A DNA stretch of 9,892 bases from Candidatus Auribacterota bacterium (GTDB taxonomy: Bacteria > Auribacterota > JAFGBW01). Location of the stretch: assembly GCA_016932965.1 (NCBI GenBank), contig JAFGBW010000294.1:1-9892 (forward strand). The letters run 5' to 3'. The notes under the pieces are model-generated. The model did not search any database. It saw only the letters and a program-made list of their open reading frames with translations, and was not told the DNA's origin. Positions 1-6,573 of the stretch are shown piece by piece; the first letter of the stretch is position 1; each line of letters begins with the position of its first letter. Both the position numbers and the translations under genes were made by a program.

Positions 1-1169
1 GGCATATCCAAAATGGCATTAAAGGAATACTCTTTTAAAAATCTTCCACTGCGGCTGTCCATGTCTGTGTATTTCAAACGGAAAGAAAGGGAACGGTCCA
101 GTTTGAGTTCGGTCTGCCATGTGCTGTCAGATATTTTATTGAATTCATGAGATTGCATGGAAAGAGTATCGACCCATTCCAGGCATTGGATGGGAGAAGT
201 CAGCTCTATCTGGAGGGATAAAACAGAACCAGCAGGGAAATGGCTGACGGAGGTCCATGTATTATCAACCATTTCTTTTTGGCTCAAATAAGATGGATAC
301 CGGACGCGTATCTCCTCTGACCGGATTTTCGGGGGAAGAATGACGTTCAAAGGGATCCAGGGACTTTGATAATCACCCAGATTCACTTTCCAATGCAAAT
401 TGTTCCGGAGGGATTTAAAAACATATGAATAGGTTTTTTCAGGGGATGGAAGAAGGATTTCTTCCCGGACAACGTCAGAATCTTCCTCGCGAAAAATGAC
501 CCGCCCTTTTAAATAAGGCCGACCCTTTTTCAGAATGAACCGCAGGGGATGATCCTGTCCGAAAAGAACAGACCGGCTTTCAAAATCTCCTTCCAGCACG
601 ACACGGGTTTTCGGCGGGATTGAACCAAGCGGAAAAAAAAGACGCGCCGCTCCGTTGGTGAAGTATTCAGGAGCGATCAAAACGTAAATAACCAATGTGC
701 CAATGATCGAGAGAAAGGGAAGCAGAACGGGTTTGACATTTCGCCATTCAATACGGCTGGTCAAACGAAACTGATGGATATTTGCCGCCGTCAGGCGAAT
801 CAATTCAGCCGCGATCCCCGAAGGATTGAGGGAGGGTCTTTTGGCAAAATCCATGGAATTGACCAGCCAGTTTTCCTGATGCTGATTATGAAATTCAAGA
901 CGAAGGGCCAGATTGTCTTGATAAAGCGTTTTTTTAAGATCTTTTATGAGATGGATAGTAAAAGGCGCACACCCTGCCAAAACAGATAGAAAACCAATGA
1001 TCCTCCATTCCATGCGCAAATGAAGCCAGTTGTCCACACCAAGCCATACAAGCAAGGCGATTCCAACATAAGATCCGATTTTCAAACCGGCAAACAGACA
1101 ATCAGCGGCAGATTCAATCTGTCTGAACCGAGCCACATGATTTTTTATGATCCGGATTTCTTTATCCAT
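1..1169 (-). CDS. DUF4175-like membrane protein, 5' part only (C-terminus beyond window)
   Basis: The minus-strand frame is open from the ATG at 1169 to the left edge, giving about 389 residues with no stop. The N-terminus is cytoplasmic-looking and charged. It is followed by a hydrophobic pair at about residues 31-50 and 56-75, a soluble stretch with a leucine/glutamate-rich motif (NLALRLEF near 86-93), and a third hydrophobic segment at about 146-167. After that comes NGAARLFFPLGSIPPKTR (172-189), then beta-rich extracytoplasmic sequence resembling Ig-like modules. This order matches what I know of DUF4175 proteins, large envelope proteins often encoded with MoxR ATPase, DUF58 and von Willebrand A proteins. 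Those partners are not visible here; they could lie to the left. An in-frame TAA lies 19 codons upstream, and ATG 1169 is the first standard start after it. No strong Shine-Dalgarno is seen. The family call is from recalled features, and the function is unknown. Confidence 0.6.
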   Translation of the reverse strand, partial: MDKEIRIIKNHVARFRQIESAADCLFAGLKIGSYVGIALLVWLGVDNWLHLRMEWRIIGFLSVLAGCAPFTIHLIKDLKKTLYQDNLALRLEFHNQHQENWLVNSMDFAKRPSLNPSGIAAELIRLTAANIHQFRLTSRIEWRNVKPVLLPFLSIIGTLVIYVLIAPEYFTNGAARLFFPLGSIPPKTRVVLEGDFESRSVLFGQDHPLRFILKKGRPYLKGRVIFREEDSDVVREEILLPSPEKTYSYVFKSLRNNLHWKVNLGDYQSPWIPLNVILPPKIRSEEIRVRYPSYLSQKEMVDNTWTSVSHFPAGSVLSLQIELTSPIQCLEWVDTLSMQSHEFNKISDSTWQTELKLDRSLSFRLKYTDMDSRSGRFLKEYSFNAILDM

Positions 1170-1293
1170 GATTTCATTCTGTCGATTTGAAAATATTGAT
1201 CCGATTAAATAACCACGAATTCCTTAGAGCAGACTTGCTGCTTCTCAAATATGGAATGAGCTACCCCGGAGGATACTGACAGCAGGGAAAAGG

Positions 1294-1317
1294 TCATCAT
1301 GACTATAGGCATGATGA
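1294..1317. repeat. Perfect 8-base inverted repeat with 8-base loop
   Basis: TCATCATG at 1294-1301 is the exact reverse complement of CATGATGA at 1310-1317, with ACTATAGG between them. It sits about 125 bases upstream of the DUF4175-like start. Neither side carries a T-run, so it does not look like an intrinsic terminator. It could be an operator half-site pair or chance. Confidence 0.4.
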
Positions 1318-1354
1318 ATCTCAAATTGCAGGTGGCATCATATTTTCCCTTCCC

Positions 1355-1389
1355 GTTCGCTATTCATCATTTCGCATTCTCAATTCCCC
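1355..1389. repeat. Degenerate 7-mer tandem repeat, ATTCNNN phase
   Basis: Five consecutive 7-base units are visible: GTTCGCT, ATTCATC, ATTTCGC, ATTCTCA, ATTCCCC. The ATTC core keeps phase through the run, with one or two changes per unit. It runs into a tract of eight C bases. The unit ATTCTCA also occurs in the second heptamer array at 3077-3110, on the other side of the regulator gene. Confidence 0.6.
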
Positions 1390-1392
1390 CCC

Positions 1393-1419
1393 CGTGCTCT
1401 TCGTTTTCTCCGTGGTGAA
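1393..1419. repeat. Degenerate 9-mer tandem repeat, CGTG type
   Basis: Three in-phase 9-base units are visible: CGTGCTCTT, CGTTTTCTC and CGTGGTGAA. This resembles a short intergenic repeat I recall from many environmental bacterial genomes, in which CGTG/TGTG words recur every 8-9 bases and end in GGTGAA. It directly follows the heptamer run, as two repeat classes in tandem. Confidence 0.5.
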
Positions 1420-1446
1420 AAAGCATTATTTCTGTAACAATCAAAC

Positions 1447-1464
1447 CCTTTCAAACCTAAAAGG
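1447..1464 (-). terminator. Weak hairpin after the regulator gene
   Basis: Read on the minus strand, CCTTT (1464-1460) pairs with AAAGG (1451-1447) around an 8-base loop, beginning six bases after the TGA of the sigma54 regulator. What follows is T-rich but interrupted (GTTTGATTGTT). The stem is only five pairs, so it may be a weak terminator or nothing. Confidence 0.25.
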
Positions 1465-1469
1465 CCGGA

Positions 1470-2912
1470 TCACGGGTTCTCTTCAAGACCGTATTTCTTG
1501 ATTTTCGAATACAGCGTGGTGCGGTTGATCCCGACGACATTGGCCACCTCATTTTTATTCCAATTATGAACCCGGAGCGCCATATCCAGCAGTTTTTTTT
1601 CCACCTCTTCAATATTGAACGAATTCACACGAAGCTCTATTCCTCCATCCGGCTCCGGATGATTTAAAACCAGTTCCGGAATAGGGACTCCTTCCACGGG
1701 CTTGTCCATTTCAGATGAGAAAGAGACTGTTTCTGCCGGTTCAAATCCATCCAGATTCAAATGGCGGACATCCAGATATTCCCCATTTTCCAGAAGAACG
1801 GCTCTTTCGATGACATTTTTAAGTTCACGCACATTTCCCGGCCAGGAATAGGAACAAATAGCACTCTCAGCGGGAACGGTGAAACCCCTGAACTGCTTTT
1901 TAAATTCGTTGGAAAAAATCATGAGATAGTGTCTGGCAATGAGGAGCGCGTCCTGACATCTGTCACGCAGGGCAGGCAGGGTAATGGGAACGACTTTGAG
2001 CCTGTAAAACAAATCCTCGCGGAACTTTCCGGCCTTAACAGCCTCCTCAAGGGCGATGTTCGTTGAAGCGATGACCCTGACATTCACGGAAATGTCCCTG
2101 TTGCCCCCTACCCGTTTGAAACGTTTTTCCTGAAGCGCCCGCAATAATTTGGCCTGCATGGCCAAAGGCATATCGCCTATTTCATCCAAAAAAAGGGTAC
2201 CGCCGTCCGCCTGTTCAAAAATCCCCTTATGTTCCTTCTTGGCGTCCGTAAAAGAGCCTTTTTCATGTCCAAAAAGCTCGCTTTCCAGGAGACTTTCCGG
2301 TATCGCCGTGCAATTCACCTCAATGAAACGGTTATCACAACGGCTGGATTTAAAATGGATCGCTTTTGCCACAAGTTCCTTTCCAGTTCCGGAAGGTCCC
2401 TGAATGAGTACCGTAGTTGACGGAGACACCGCTACTTTAGAAATCATTTCATAGACTTTTTTCATGGCGGGAGAATCACCGACGATATTCTGAAAGGAAT
2501 AGCGCTGTCTTTCGGTCTGGCGGTACGATTCCAGTTCAACCTTATTTTTCCGGTTTAAAATAGCCTTCTTGATGCAGTCTTTCATTTCCTCCACATTAAA
2601 AGGCTTGCTCCGGAAGTTATCCGCTCCTAACTGCATGGCTTCAACAGCCAATTCAATATCCCCATAAGCGGTCATCATGATCACGATGGGATTTGAATTT
2701 GATTGCCTTGAAGCTTTAAGAACCTCTAATCCGGACATATCAGGCAGTTTCATATCCAATAAAATCACATCAGGGGCTTCTTCCTCAATGAGAGTGACTG
2801 CTGTTTGCCCGTTATCCGCTTCACAGACCTGATAACCTTCCTTTTCCAAAGCCTTGGCAAAGGCGAAACGGATCGATGTCTCATCATCTACTATCAAGAC
2901 GCTTTCGTTCAT
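1470..2912 (-). CDS. NtrC-family sigma54-dependent response regulator
   Basis: This is a cytoplasmic two-component activator of sigma54-RNA polymerase, 480 residues, normal for an NtrC/AtoC/ZraR-type protein. The receiver domain (1-115) has acidic residues D9/D10, phospho-acceptor D53, T81 and K103. The AAA+ domain (about 142-375) has Walker A GPSGTGK (172-178), Walker B FLDEIGD with D243/E244, FREDLFYR (298-305) with arginine-finger candidates, and GNVREL near 359-364. The sigma54-contact loop reads GSFTDA (219-224) instead of the usual GAFTGA, but keeps F and T. A variable Pro/Glu-rich linker (390-430) leads to a Fis-type helix-turn-helix (about 450-473). The receiver has all catalytic positions, so phosphorylation by a kinase is expected, yet none is adjacent. 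A near-consensus sigma70-type promoter lies 47-75 bases upstream of the ATG. The Shine-Dalgarno is weak. The target genes cannot be named from the sequence. Confidence 0.95.
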   Translation of the reverse strand: MNESVLIVDDETSIRFAFAKALEKEGYQVCEADNGQTAVTLIEEEAPDVILLDMKLPDMSGLEVLKASRQSNSNPIVIMMTAYGDIELAVEAMQLGADNFRSKPFNVEEMKDCIKKAILNRKNKVELESYRQTERQRYSFQNIVGDSPAMKKVYEMISKVAVSPSTTVLIQGPSGTGKELVAKAIHFKSSRCDNRFIEVNCTAIPESLLESELFGHEKGSFTDAKKEHKGIFEQADGGTLFLDEIGDMPLAMQAKLLRALQEKRFKRVGGNRDISVNVRVIASTNIALEEAVKAGKFREDLFYRLKVVPITLPALRDRCQDALLIARHYLMIFSNEFKKQFRGFTVPAESAICSYSWPGNVRELKNVIERAVLLENGEYLDVRHLNLDGFEPAETVSFSSEMDKPVEGVPIPELVLNHPEPDGGIELRVNSFNIEEVEKKLLDMALRVHNWNKNEVANVVGINRTTLYSKIKKYGLEENP

Positions 2913-2958
2913 AATGGGCTCAATAATTGGTTAAAAATATCCAGATTAAATATATTTT

Positions 2959-2987
2959 ATCATAAAAATAACACAACGTCGTGACAA
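2959..2987 (-). promoter_or_regulatory. Predicted sigma70-type promoter of the sigma54 regulator gene
   Basis: Reading on the minus strand, the -35 element is TTGTCA (2987-2982), the spacer is exactly 17 bases (2981-2965) and the -10 element is TATGAT (2964-2959). Each hexamer has one mismatch to consensus. Transcription would begin about 40 bases before the ATG at 2912, in AT-rich DNA. The call is from pattern only. Confidence 0.55.
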
Positions 2988-2994
2988 TAAAAAT

Positions 2995-3028
2995 AGGCAC
3001 AAAGGAATAAAGGCACAGAGGCACAAAG
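2995..3028. repeat. 8-mer tandem repeat, AGGCACAA type
   Basis: The units are AGGCACAA, AGGAATAA, AGGCACAG and AGGCACAA, followed by AG: just over four copies in perfect 8-base phase. On the other strand it reads as repeats of the TTTGTGCC kind. It resembles the CGTG-type 9-mer at 1393-1419 and lies immediately upstream of the regulator's predicted -35 element. Confidence 0.65.
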
Positions 3029-3076
3029 TTTCCGGAGATTTGTATTCTTATCCTTCATGGTTTGGAATGTTTCTCC

Positions 3077-3110
3077 TTAATTCTTAATTTTTAATTCTCA
3101 ATTCTTAATT
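3077..3110. repeat. 7-mer tandem repeat, TTAATTC type
   Basis: The units TTAATTC, TTAATTT, TTAATTC, TCAATTC and TTAATT follow one another in exact 7-base phase, almost five copies. The array starts 19 bases after the stop of the GGDEF/STAND gene in its direction of transcription. It shares the ATTCNNN phase and the unit ATTCTCA with the run at 1355-1389. Confidence 0.7.
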
Positions 3111-3129
3111 GTGTCATCTCATTTCATTA

Positions 3130-6100
3130 CTATTTTCTGAAGAAGTCAATATTTCTTGTTTTGATCTTCTCCCACTCTTTTTTTAACGTCTTATTCCGCA
3201 AGGAAGAAAGAGAAAAGATACGCTCCTCGGTTTCCGGGAGTAATCCAGCCAGTTTACTATTTTTTCCCGTTTCTTCATAAAGATGAAGAAGATTCATGCG
3301 TGAATACAGTTCGTTTTCAAACTCGCCGAGTTTTTGATGCAGCGAAATGGACTGCAGGTAATGTTCCTCAGCAGAAGGGAAATCCTTTTGTTGATAATAC
3401 AAATCCCCCAATAGCGCCAGAAATTGGGCCTCCCTGGAGGCCTCGCCAAGGGTCCGGCATAAATCAAGGGCTTTGGTATAATAGAGTTCCGCTTTTTCAG
3501 GCTGAGCCGAGAGATAAAGATTCCCCAAATTGGAGTAAGCAGCAATGGAGATGGATCTTTCCCCGATTTCCTGGGAAAGGGAAAGGCATTGGGAATACGA
3601 CTGTTCCGCCTGTTTCAATAAATCCATGGCATAGTACACATTACCAAGATTATTTAAAATATGCAGTCTCAGCGAAAGATCCCCGATTTCCTCGCTGAAT
3701 TGCTTTGCATAAAGAAAGCCCTTCTCCGCCAGACGGTATTTCTTCTGGTGATAGTAGATGAGAGCAATATTGTTATAACAGCTGGAAATGCCTGAAATGT
3801 CACCGTCCAGCTTGTATTGCTGGAGACTTTTTTTATAATACTGCAAAGCCTCCTGATACCTGTCACGGCTAAAATAGGCATTGCCGATGGTTTTGAATGC
3901 CAATGCCCTGGCTGAAGGATTCCCTGCTTTTTCCGACCAATGCCATGCATTCTTACCATGCCGTTCCGCTTCCAAGTACAAACCTTCATGGTAATAGACG
4001 TCGGCAATGAGGGACTCAATCCTGCTTTTTAAAAGAGAATCTATCGTTTCCTCGCTGGCCTTCTCAAGGAGTTTCAGGGATTGGGAATAATGCCCCAGTT
4101 TAAAATGGACCGTTCCGAGAGCGTGTTTCGAAAAAGGAGTATCCGGTAAAGAACCAATGATTTTAATGGCCTGGTTATATTCCCCCAAAAGCGTCAGGAC
4201 ATCACCATAACAGAATAAAGCCTGATGGTATACGGCAAGCAGTTTTTCTTTGTTTTCCTCATCCAGTTCCTCCCATAATGGAAGGACCTGTTCAAACAGT
4301 TTTTTTGCTTCCCTACTGGCATGCTTATCATGATTTTTTACAGCGCTTTCCACCCCGTATCGGAAAGCTTTATCTGTGATTCTGGCTTCAAGGGAATGAT
4401 AAAAGAGAAATTCCGGATTTTCACATTTTCCCCGGGTCAGTTCGGATTCTGCGTGTTCCACGATTTTTAAATGCAGGCGACGCTGGCGGGTCTGGCTCAA
4501 TGGCAAGGACAGGACCCTGCGGATATTGGGGCTGATAAATTGATATTGTTCGGTCTTGGAATCCGTGATTTCCTCAAGAATGCCATGAGACACGGCTTCA
4601 TCCAGAATATCCAGAAGATATCCTTCATTTTTTTCACTGATTGATTTGAGAAACTCGAATGAAAACCTGTTGCCTATGACCGAAGCAATCTGGAGGATGT
4701 TCTTTATATCGTCGGAGAGCCCTTCCATCTGTTCCAGGATAAGATCTTTGATTTTTTCCGGTAAGGCAAGAGACTTGCATTTATCGACGCTCCATCCTGA
4801 AGAACCAGGGAAAAGAATACGTTCCTGTATCATTTTAAAAAGGATTTCACGGATAAATAAAGGGTTGCCTTCACCCTGTTCCAGGAGAACCGTCTCAATT
4901 TCAGCGAGATCTTCAGGATTTTCAGTATGAAATAATTTATAAATAAGTTTTCGGACAGCATCAGCTTTGAGTGCCGAAAGGATGATTTCAACCGGAGCCG
5001 TGATCCTTTCCAGATGCTTCATCCATTTATAAAATTCAGCAAAGGATGATTTTTCTTTTGAAAAAGGACATGTACAGATGACCGCCATCTGGCTTTGTGT
5101 GCTTTGCTGGACCAGGTGGGATATAAATTCAGCGGTAGCAGAATCAATCCAGTGTATGTCTTCAATAATCACGACACAAGGAGCATGCTGAGACAATGAT
5201 TTCAATAAATGGGTGATTCCGTAATACAGATACGGCAGGCCTTCCGGATCTTTACCGGATTCCTGCCCGGCTCTCTTATGAGGCAGGTCCATTTCCGGAA
5301 GGAGTTTCATGATCTCCTTCTGTTCTTTTTTTGAAAGATCTGAGAGCAGTTTCAAGAAAAGCCCTTTGTTCTTTTCAAACCACTGCATCAAGAGATCAAT
5401 GAGAGGCTGGAACGGAATTTCCACTTCATGAATCAGGCACCTGGAATGCAGGACAAAAACATCCGGACCTATTTCATGAAGCAGTTCTGTCAGAATCCTC
5501 GTTTTTCCCATTCCGGAATCACCTTTTAGAAGCATGAAGACGCTTTGTTTAGTGTCCCGGATCCGGAGGCAATTTTTTTTCAGCTCTTTGAGTTCATTTT
5601 CTCTTCCTACAAACGGAAAATGAAAAAGGACCGTGGGTGAAACGCTTTGTTGAAGGACTTGTCTGGCTTCAGAAGCAAGGCATGCTATCCCTCTGCCTTT
5701 TTCCTTGGCCAGGTATAATCCCTTGTCTGCGGATTGAATGAGATCCTCTACACAGGCCGCATCGTCGGGGAAAATGGCAATCCCGCAGGAAGTACCCACC
5801 ATGACCTTGACGTGGTTTTTTGTTCCCTTGAAGGGATTGGACAGCAAACTGCTGAACACGCGCTGGACGACGGTTTTGGCTTCATTCAGGGAAGTATCAG
5901 GAAGAATCAAAAAAAATTCATCACCGGCAAAACGGATCACAATGTCGCGGGAACGGACGGACTGGCGTAGAATATCGGAAAACCAAAGCAATGCCTGGTC
6001 TCCCTCTCTATGACCATACGTATCGTTTACTTCCTTGAAATGGTCCAGATCCATCATGACCAGGCAAAAAGAAAGTCCTTTTTTCCGGCTTCGTTCGATT

Positions 6101-6207
6101 TCCTGCTGGAGGCGCAAATTGAGGTATCGCCTGTTATATAAGCCGGTCAGATCATCGGTCAAGACCTGGGTTTCCAGGGCATTTAAATCATTGGGATTGG
6201 GGCTCAC
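3130..6207 (-). CDS. GGDEF domain fused to STAND-like ATPase and TPR repeats
   Basis: A 1025-residue protein with no signal peptide or membrane segment, so probably cytoplasmic. The GGDEF domain (about 14-176) starts with LTDDLTGLYNRRYL. It has metal-binding D53, the VNDTYGH motif (60-66), AGDEF at 94-98 in place of GGDEF, and an RxxD inhibitory site (R85-D88) at the normal five-residue distance. A STAND/AAA_16-like ATPase follows (about 198-460) with FVGRENEL (199-206), Walker A GDSGMGKT (229-236), Walker B VVIIED (345-350) then IHWID, and GEGNPLFIREIL (445-456). Winged-helix-like sequence runs to about 570. TPR-type helix pairs fill about 660-965, with at least six repeats at roughly 40-residue spacing. 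I infer a cyclic-di-GMP synthase gated by ligand binding to the TPR/ATPase part. AGDEF cyclases are known to be able to act. Start: GTG 6207, after an in-frame TGA; it overlaps the small gene upstream by 20 bases and lacks its own good Shine-Dalgarno. Confidence 0.92.
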   Translation of the reverse strand: MSPNPNDLNALETQVLTDDLTGLYNRRYLNLRLQQEIERSRKKGLSFCLVMMDLDHFKEVNDTYGHREGDQALLWFSDILRQSVRSRDIVIRFAGDEFFLILPDTSLNEAKTVVQRVFSSLLSNPFKGTKNHVKVMVGTSCGIAIFPDDAACVEDLIQSADKGLYLAKEKGRGIACLASEARQVLQQSVSPTVLFHFPFVGRENELKELKKNCLRIRDTKQSVFMLLKGDSGMGKTRILTELLHEIGPDVFVLHSRCLIHEVEIPFQPLIDLLMQWFEKNKGLFLKLLSDLSKKEQKEIMKLLPEMDLPHKRAGQESGKDPEGLPYLYYGITHLLKSLSQHAPCVVIIEDIHWIDSATAEFISHLVQQSTQSQMAVICTCPFSKEKSSFAEFYKWMKHLERITAPVEIILSALKADAVRKLIYKLFHTENPEDLAEIETVLLEQGEGNPLFIREILFKMIQERILFPGSSGWSVDKCKSLALPEKIKDLILEQMEGLSDDIKNILQIASVIGNRFSFEFLKSISEKNEGYLLDILDEAVSHGILEEITDSKTEQYQFISPNIRRVLSLPLSQTRQRRLHLKIVEHAESELTRGKCENPEFLFYHSLEARITDKAFRYGVESAVKNHDKHASREAKKLFEQVLPLWEELDEENKEKLLAVYHQALFCYGDVLTLLGEYNQAIKIIGSLPDTPFSKHALGTVHFKLGHYSQSLKLLEKASEETIDSLLKSRIESLIADVYYHEGLYLEAERHGKNAWHWSEKAGNPSARALAFKTIGNAYFSRDRYQEALQYYKKSLQQYKLDGDISGISSCYNNIALIYYHQKKYRLAEKGFLYAKQFSEEIGDLSLRLHILNNLGNVYYAMDLLKQAEQSYSQCLSLSQEIGERSISIAAYSNLGNLYLSAQPEKAELYYTKALDLCRTLGEASREAQFLALLGDLYYQQKDFPSAEEHYLQSISLHQKLGEFENELYSRMNLLHLYEETGKNSKLAGLLPETEERIFSLSSLRNKTLKKEWEKIKTRNIDFFRK

Positions 6208-6310
6208 CTGTTTTGACGGCTTTTTTCATTTCACGGACTCTTTCCTTACGCCGTTTGATCTGGCGGATTCTACGTCTTTTTTTTTCCATTTTATTGTATT
6301 GTTTACCCAT
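6188..6310 (-). CDS. Short, very basic protein (40 aa), operon partner of the GGDEF protein
   Basis: ATG at 6310 to TGA at 6190-6188 encodes 40 residues beginning MGKQYNKMEKKRRR. Nearly half of residues 1-33 are Lys or Arg, and the pattern suggests one long basic helix with a short polar tail. A clear GGAG (6319-6322) lies eight bases upstream of the ATG, good support for translation. Its last 20 bases overlap the GTG start of the GGDEF/STAND gene in another frame, so that start is probably translationally coupled to it. From memory, short proteins beginning MGKQYNK with a basic RRR-rich core recur in several little-studied phyla, but I cannot verify this here. A role with RNA or the ribosome would suit the charge, but is a guess. 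The coding sequence includes a run of nine A (6285-6277), a possible slippage site; a slip into the downstream frame would meet a TGA, so it would not make a fusion. Confidence 0.7.
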   Translation of the reverse strand: MGKQYNKMEKKRRRIRQIKRRKERVREMKKAVKTGEPQSQ

Positions 6311-6435
6311 GCTGTTGTCTCCATTTGTTCTTTTATATTTTATGGCCTATTGCATACTGAAATATAACCATTCCGGCAATCATATTATGCATTTTCTTTA
6401 ACGATTTCGCCTGAAACGGCGTAACATCACATATA

Positions 6436-6451
6436 GCCTTTACTGAAAGGC
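6436..6451. repeat. Perfect 6-base inverted repeat with ACTG loop
   Basis: GCCTTT (6436-6441) and AAAGGC (6446-6451) are exact reverse complements separated by four bases. On the plus strand a run of six T follows about 13 bases later, too far for a standard intrinsic terminator. Being in a divergent spacer, an operator is possible. Confidence 0.35.
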
Positions 6452-6541
6452 CGGAGAAATGTATATTTTTTATCAAAATGCACTCTTTACTACAGTGTTT
6501 TATAAAGTCATTTTCAATATATGATCGTCTCAACTCATGAA

Positions 6542-6547
6542 TATAAT
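6542..6547 (+). promoter_or_regulatory. Candidate -10 element for the radical SAM/GT-C unit
   Basis: A perfect TATAAT lies 26 bases before the ATG of the radical SAM gene. No good -35 hexamer is found 16-18 bases upstream, so it would need an activator or be weak. Transcription from it would give a leader of about 20 bases starting just before the GGGGGA ribosome-binding sequence (6557-6562). Confidence 0.4.
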
Positions 6548-6573
6548 TTAATACAAGGGGGATGGAATAGCTG

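Larger units (their letters stand above)
1170..1469. other. 300-base non-coding spacer with repeat remnants
   Basis: This spacer separates the sigma54 regulator from the DUF4175-like gene; both are read leftward. It holds a degenerate 7-mer tandem run (1355-1389), an eight-C tract (1386-1393), a degenerate 9-mer run (1393-1419), a perfect 8-base inverted repeat (1294-1301 and 1310-1317) and a weak hairpin just after the regulator stop. The longest short frame of note is minus-strand 1312 down to about 1205, 35 codons with a hydrophobic start, but it has no Shine-Dalgarno and is not called. No convincing promoter for the leftward gene was found. Confidence 0.6.
2913..3129. other. 217-base spacer with promoter and two repeat classes
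   Basis: This lies between the GGDEF/STAND gene and the sigma54 regulator. It contains the regulator's predicted promoter (2959-2987), an 8-mer tandem run (2995-3028) and a 7-mer tandem run (3077-3110). A 32-codon minus-strand frame starting near 3060 translates the 8-mer repeat itself and is not called. No intrinsic terminator for the upstream gene was seen. Confidence 0.6.
6311..6573. other. 263-base divergent AT-rich spacer
   Basis: It separates the leftward small-gene/GGDEF unit from the rightward radical SAM/GT-C unit and should hold promoters for both. On the right side a TATAAT stands at 6542-6547. On the left only the GGAG before the small gene is clear; AT-rich words (TAAAAT, TATAAA) lie near 6335-6345 but lack a good -35. 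A perfect 6-base hairpin with a four-base loop, GCCTTT/AAAGGC, lies at 6436-6451. Confidence 0.5.

Noticed and set aside
774-989. 71-codon plus-strand frame
   Set aside because: It lies wholly opposite the DUF4175-like coding sequence, which has clear membrane segments and a family-like motif order.
1205-1312. 35-codon minus-strand frame with a hydrophobic, signal-like start
   Set aside because: No good ribosome-binding site, no recognisable product, and its start lies within the inverted repeat; chance is more likely.
1170-1469. Sigma54 promoter (GG-N10-GC) for the gene after the regulator
   Set aside because: One GG-N10-GC match exists on the minus strand, but it lacks the TGGC and TTGC context needed for a believable -24/-12 element.
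2962-3060. 32-codon minus-strand frame with an AAGGAG upstream
   Set aside because: The AAGGAG is about 14 bases from the ATG, too far, and most of the frame is just the translated 8-mer repeat and promoter DNA.
2995-3110. Possible CRISPR array
   Set aside because: The repeats are 7-8 bases, tandem and without spacers; nothing fits CRISPR repeat and spacer lengths, and no cas gene is present.
6188-6310. Poly-A slippage joining the small gene to the GGDEF protein
   Set aside because: The GGDEF frame has a TGA seven codons before its GTG, downstream of the A-run, so a slip there could not yield a fusion.
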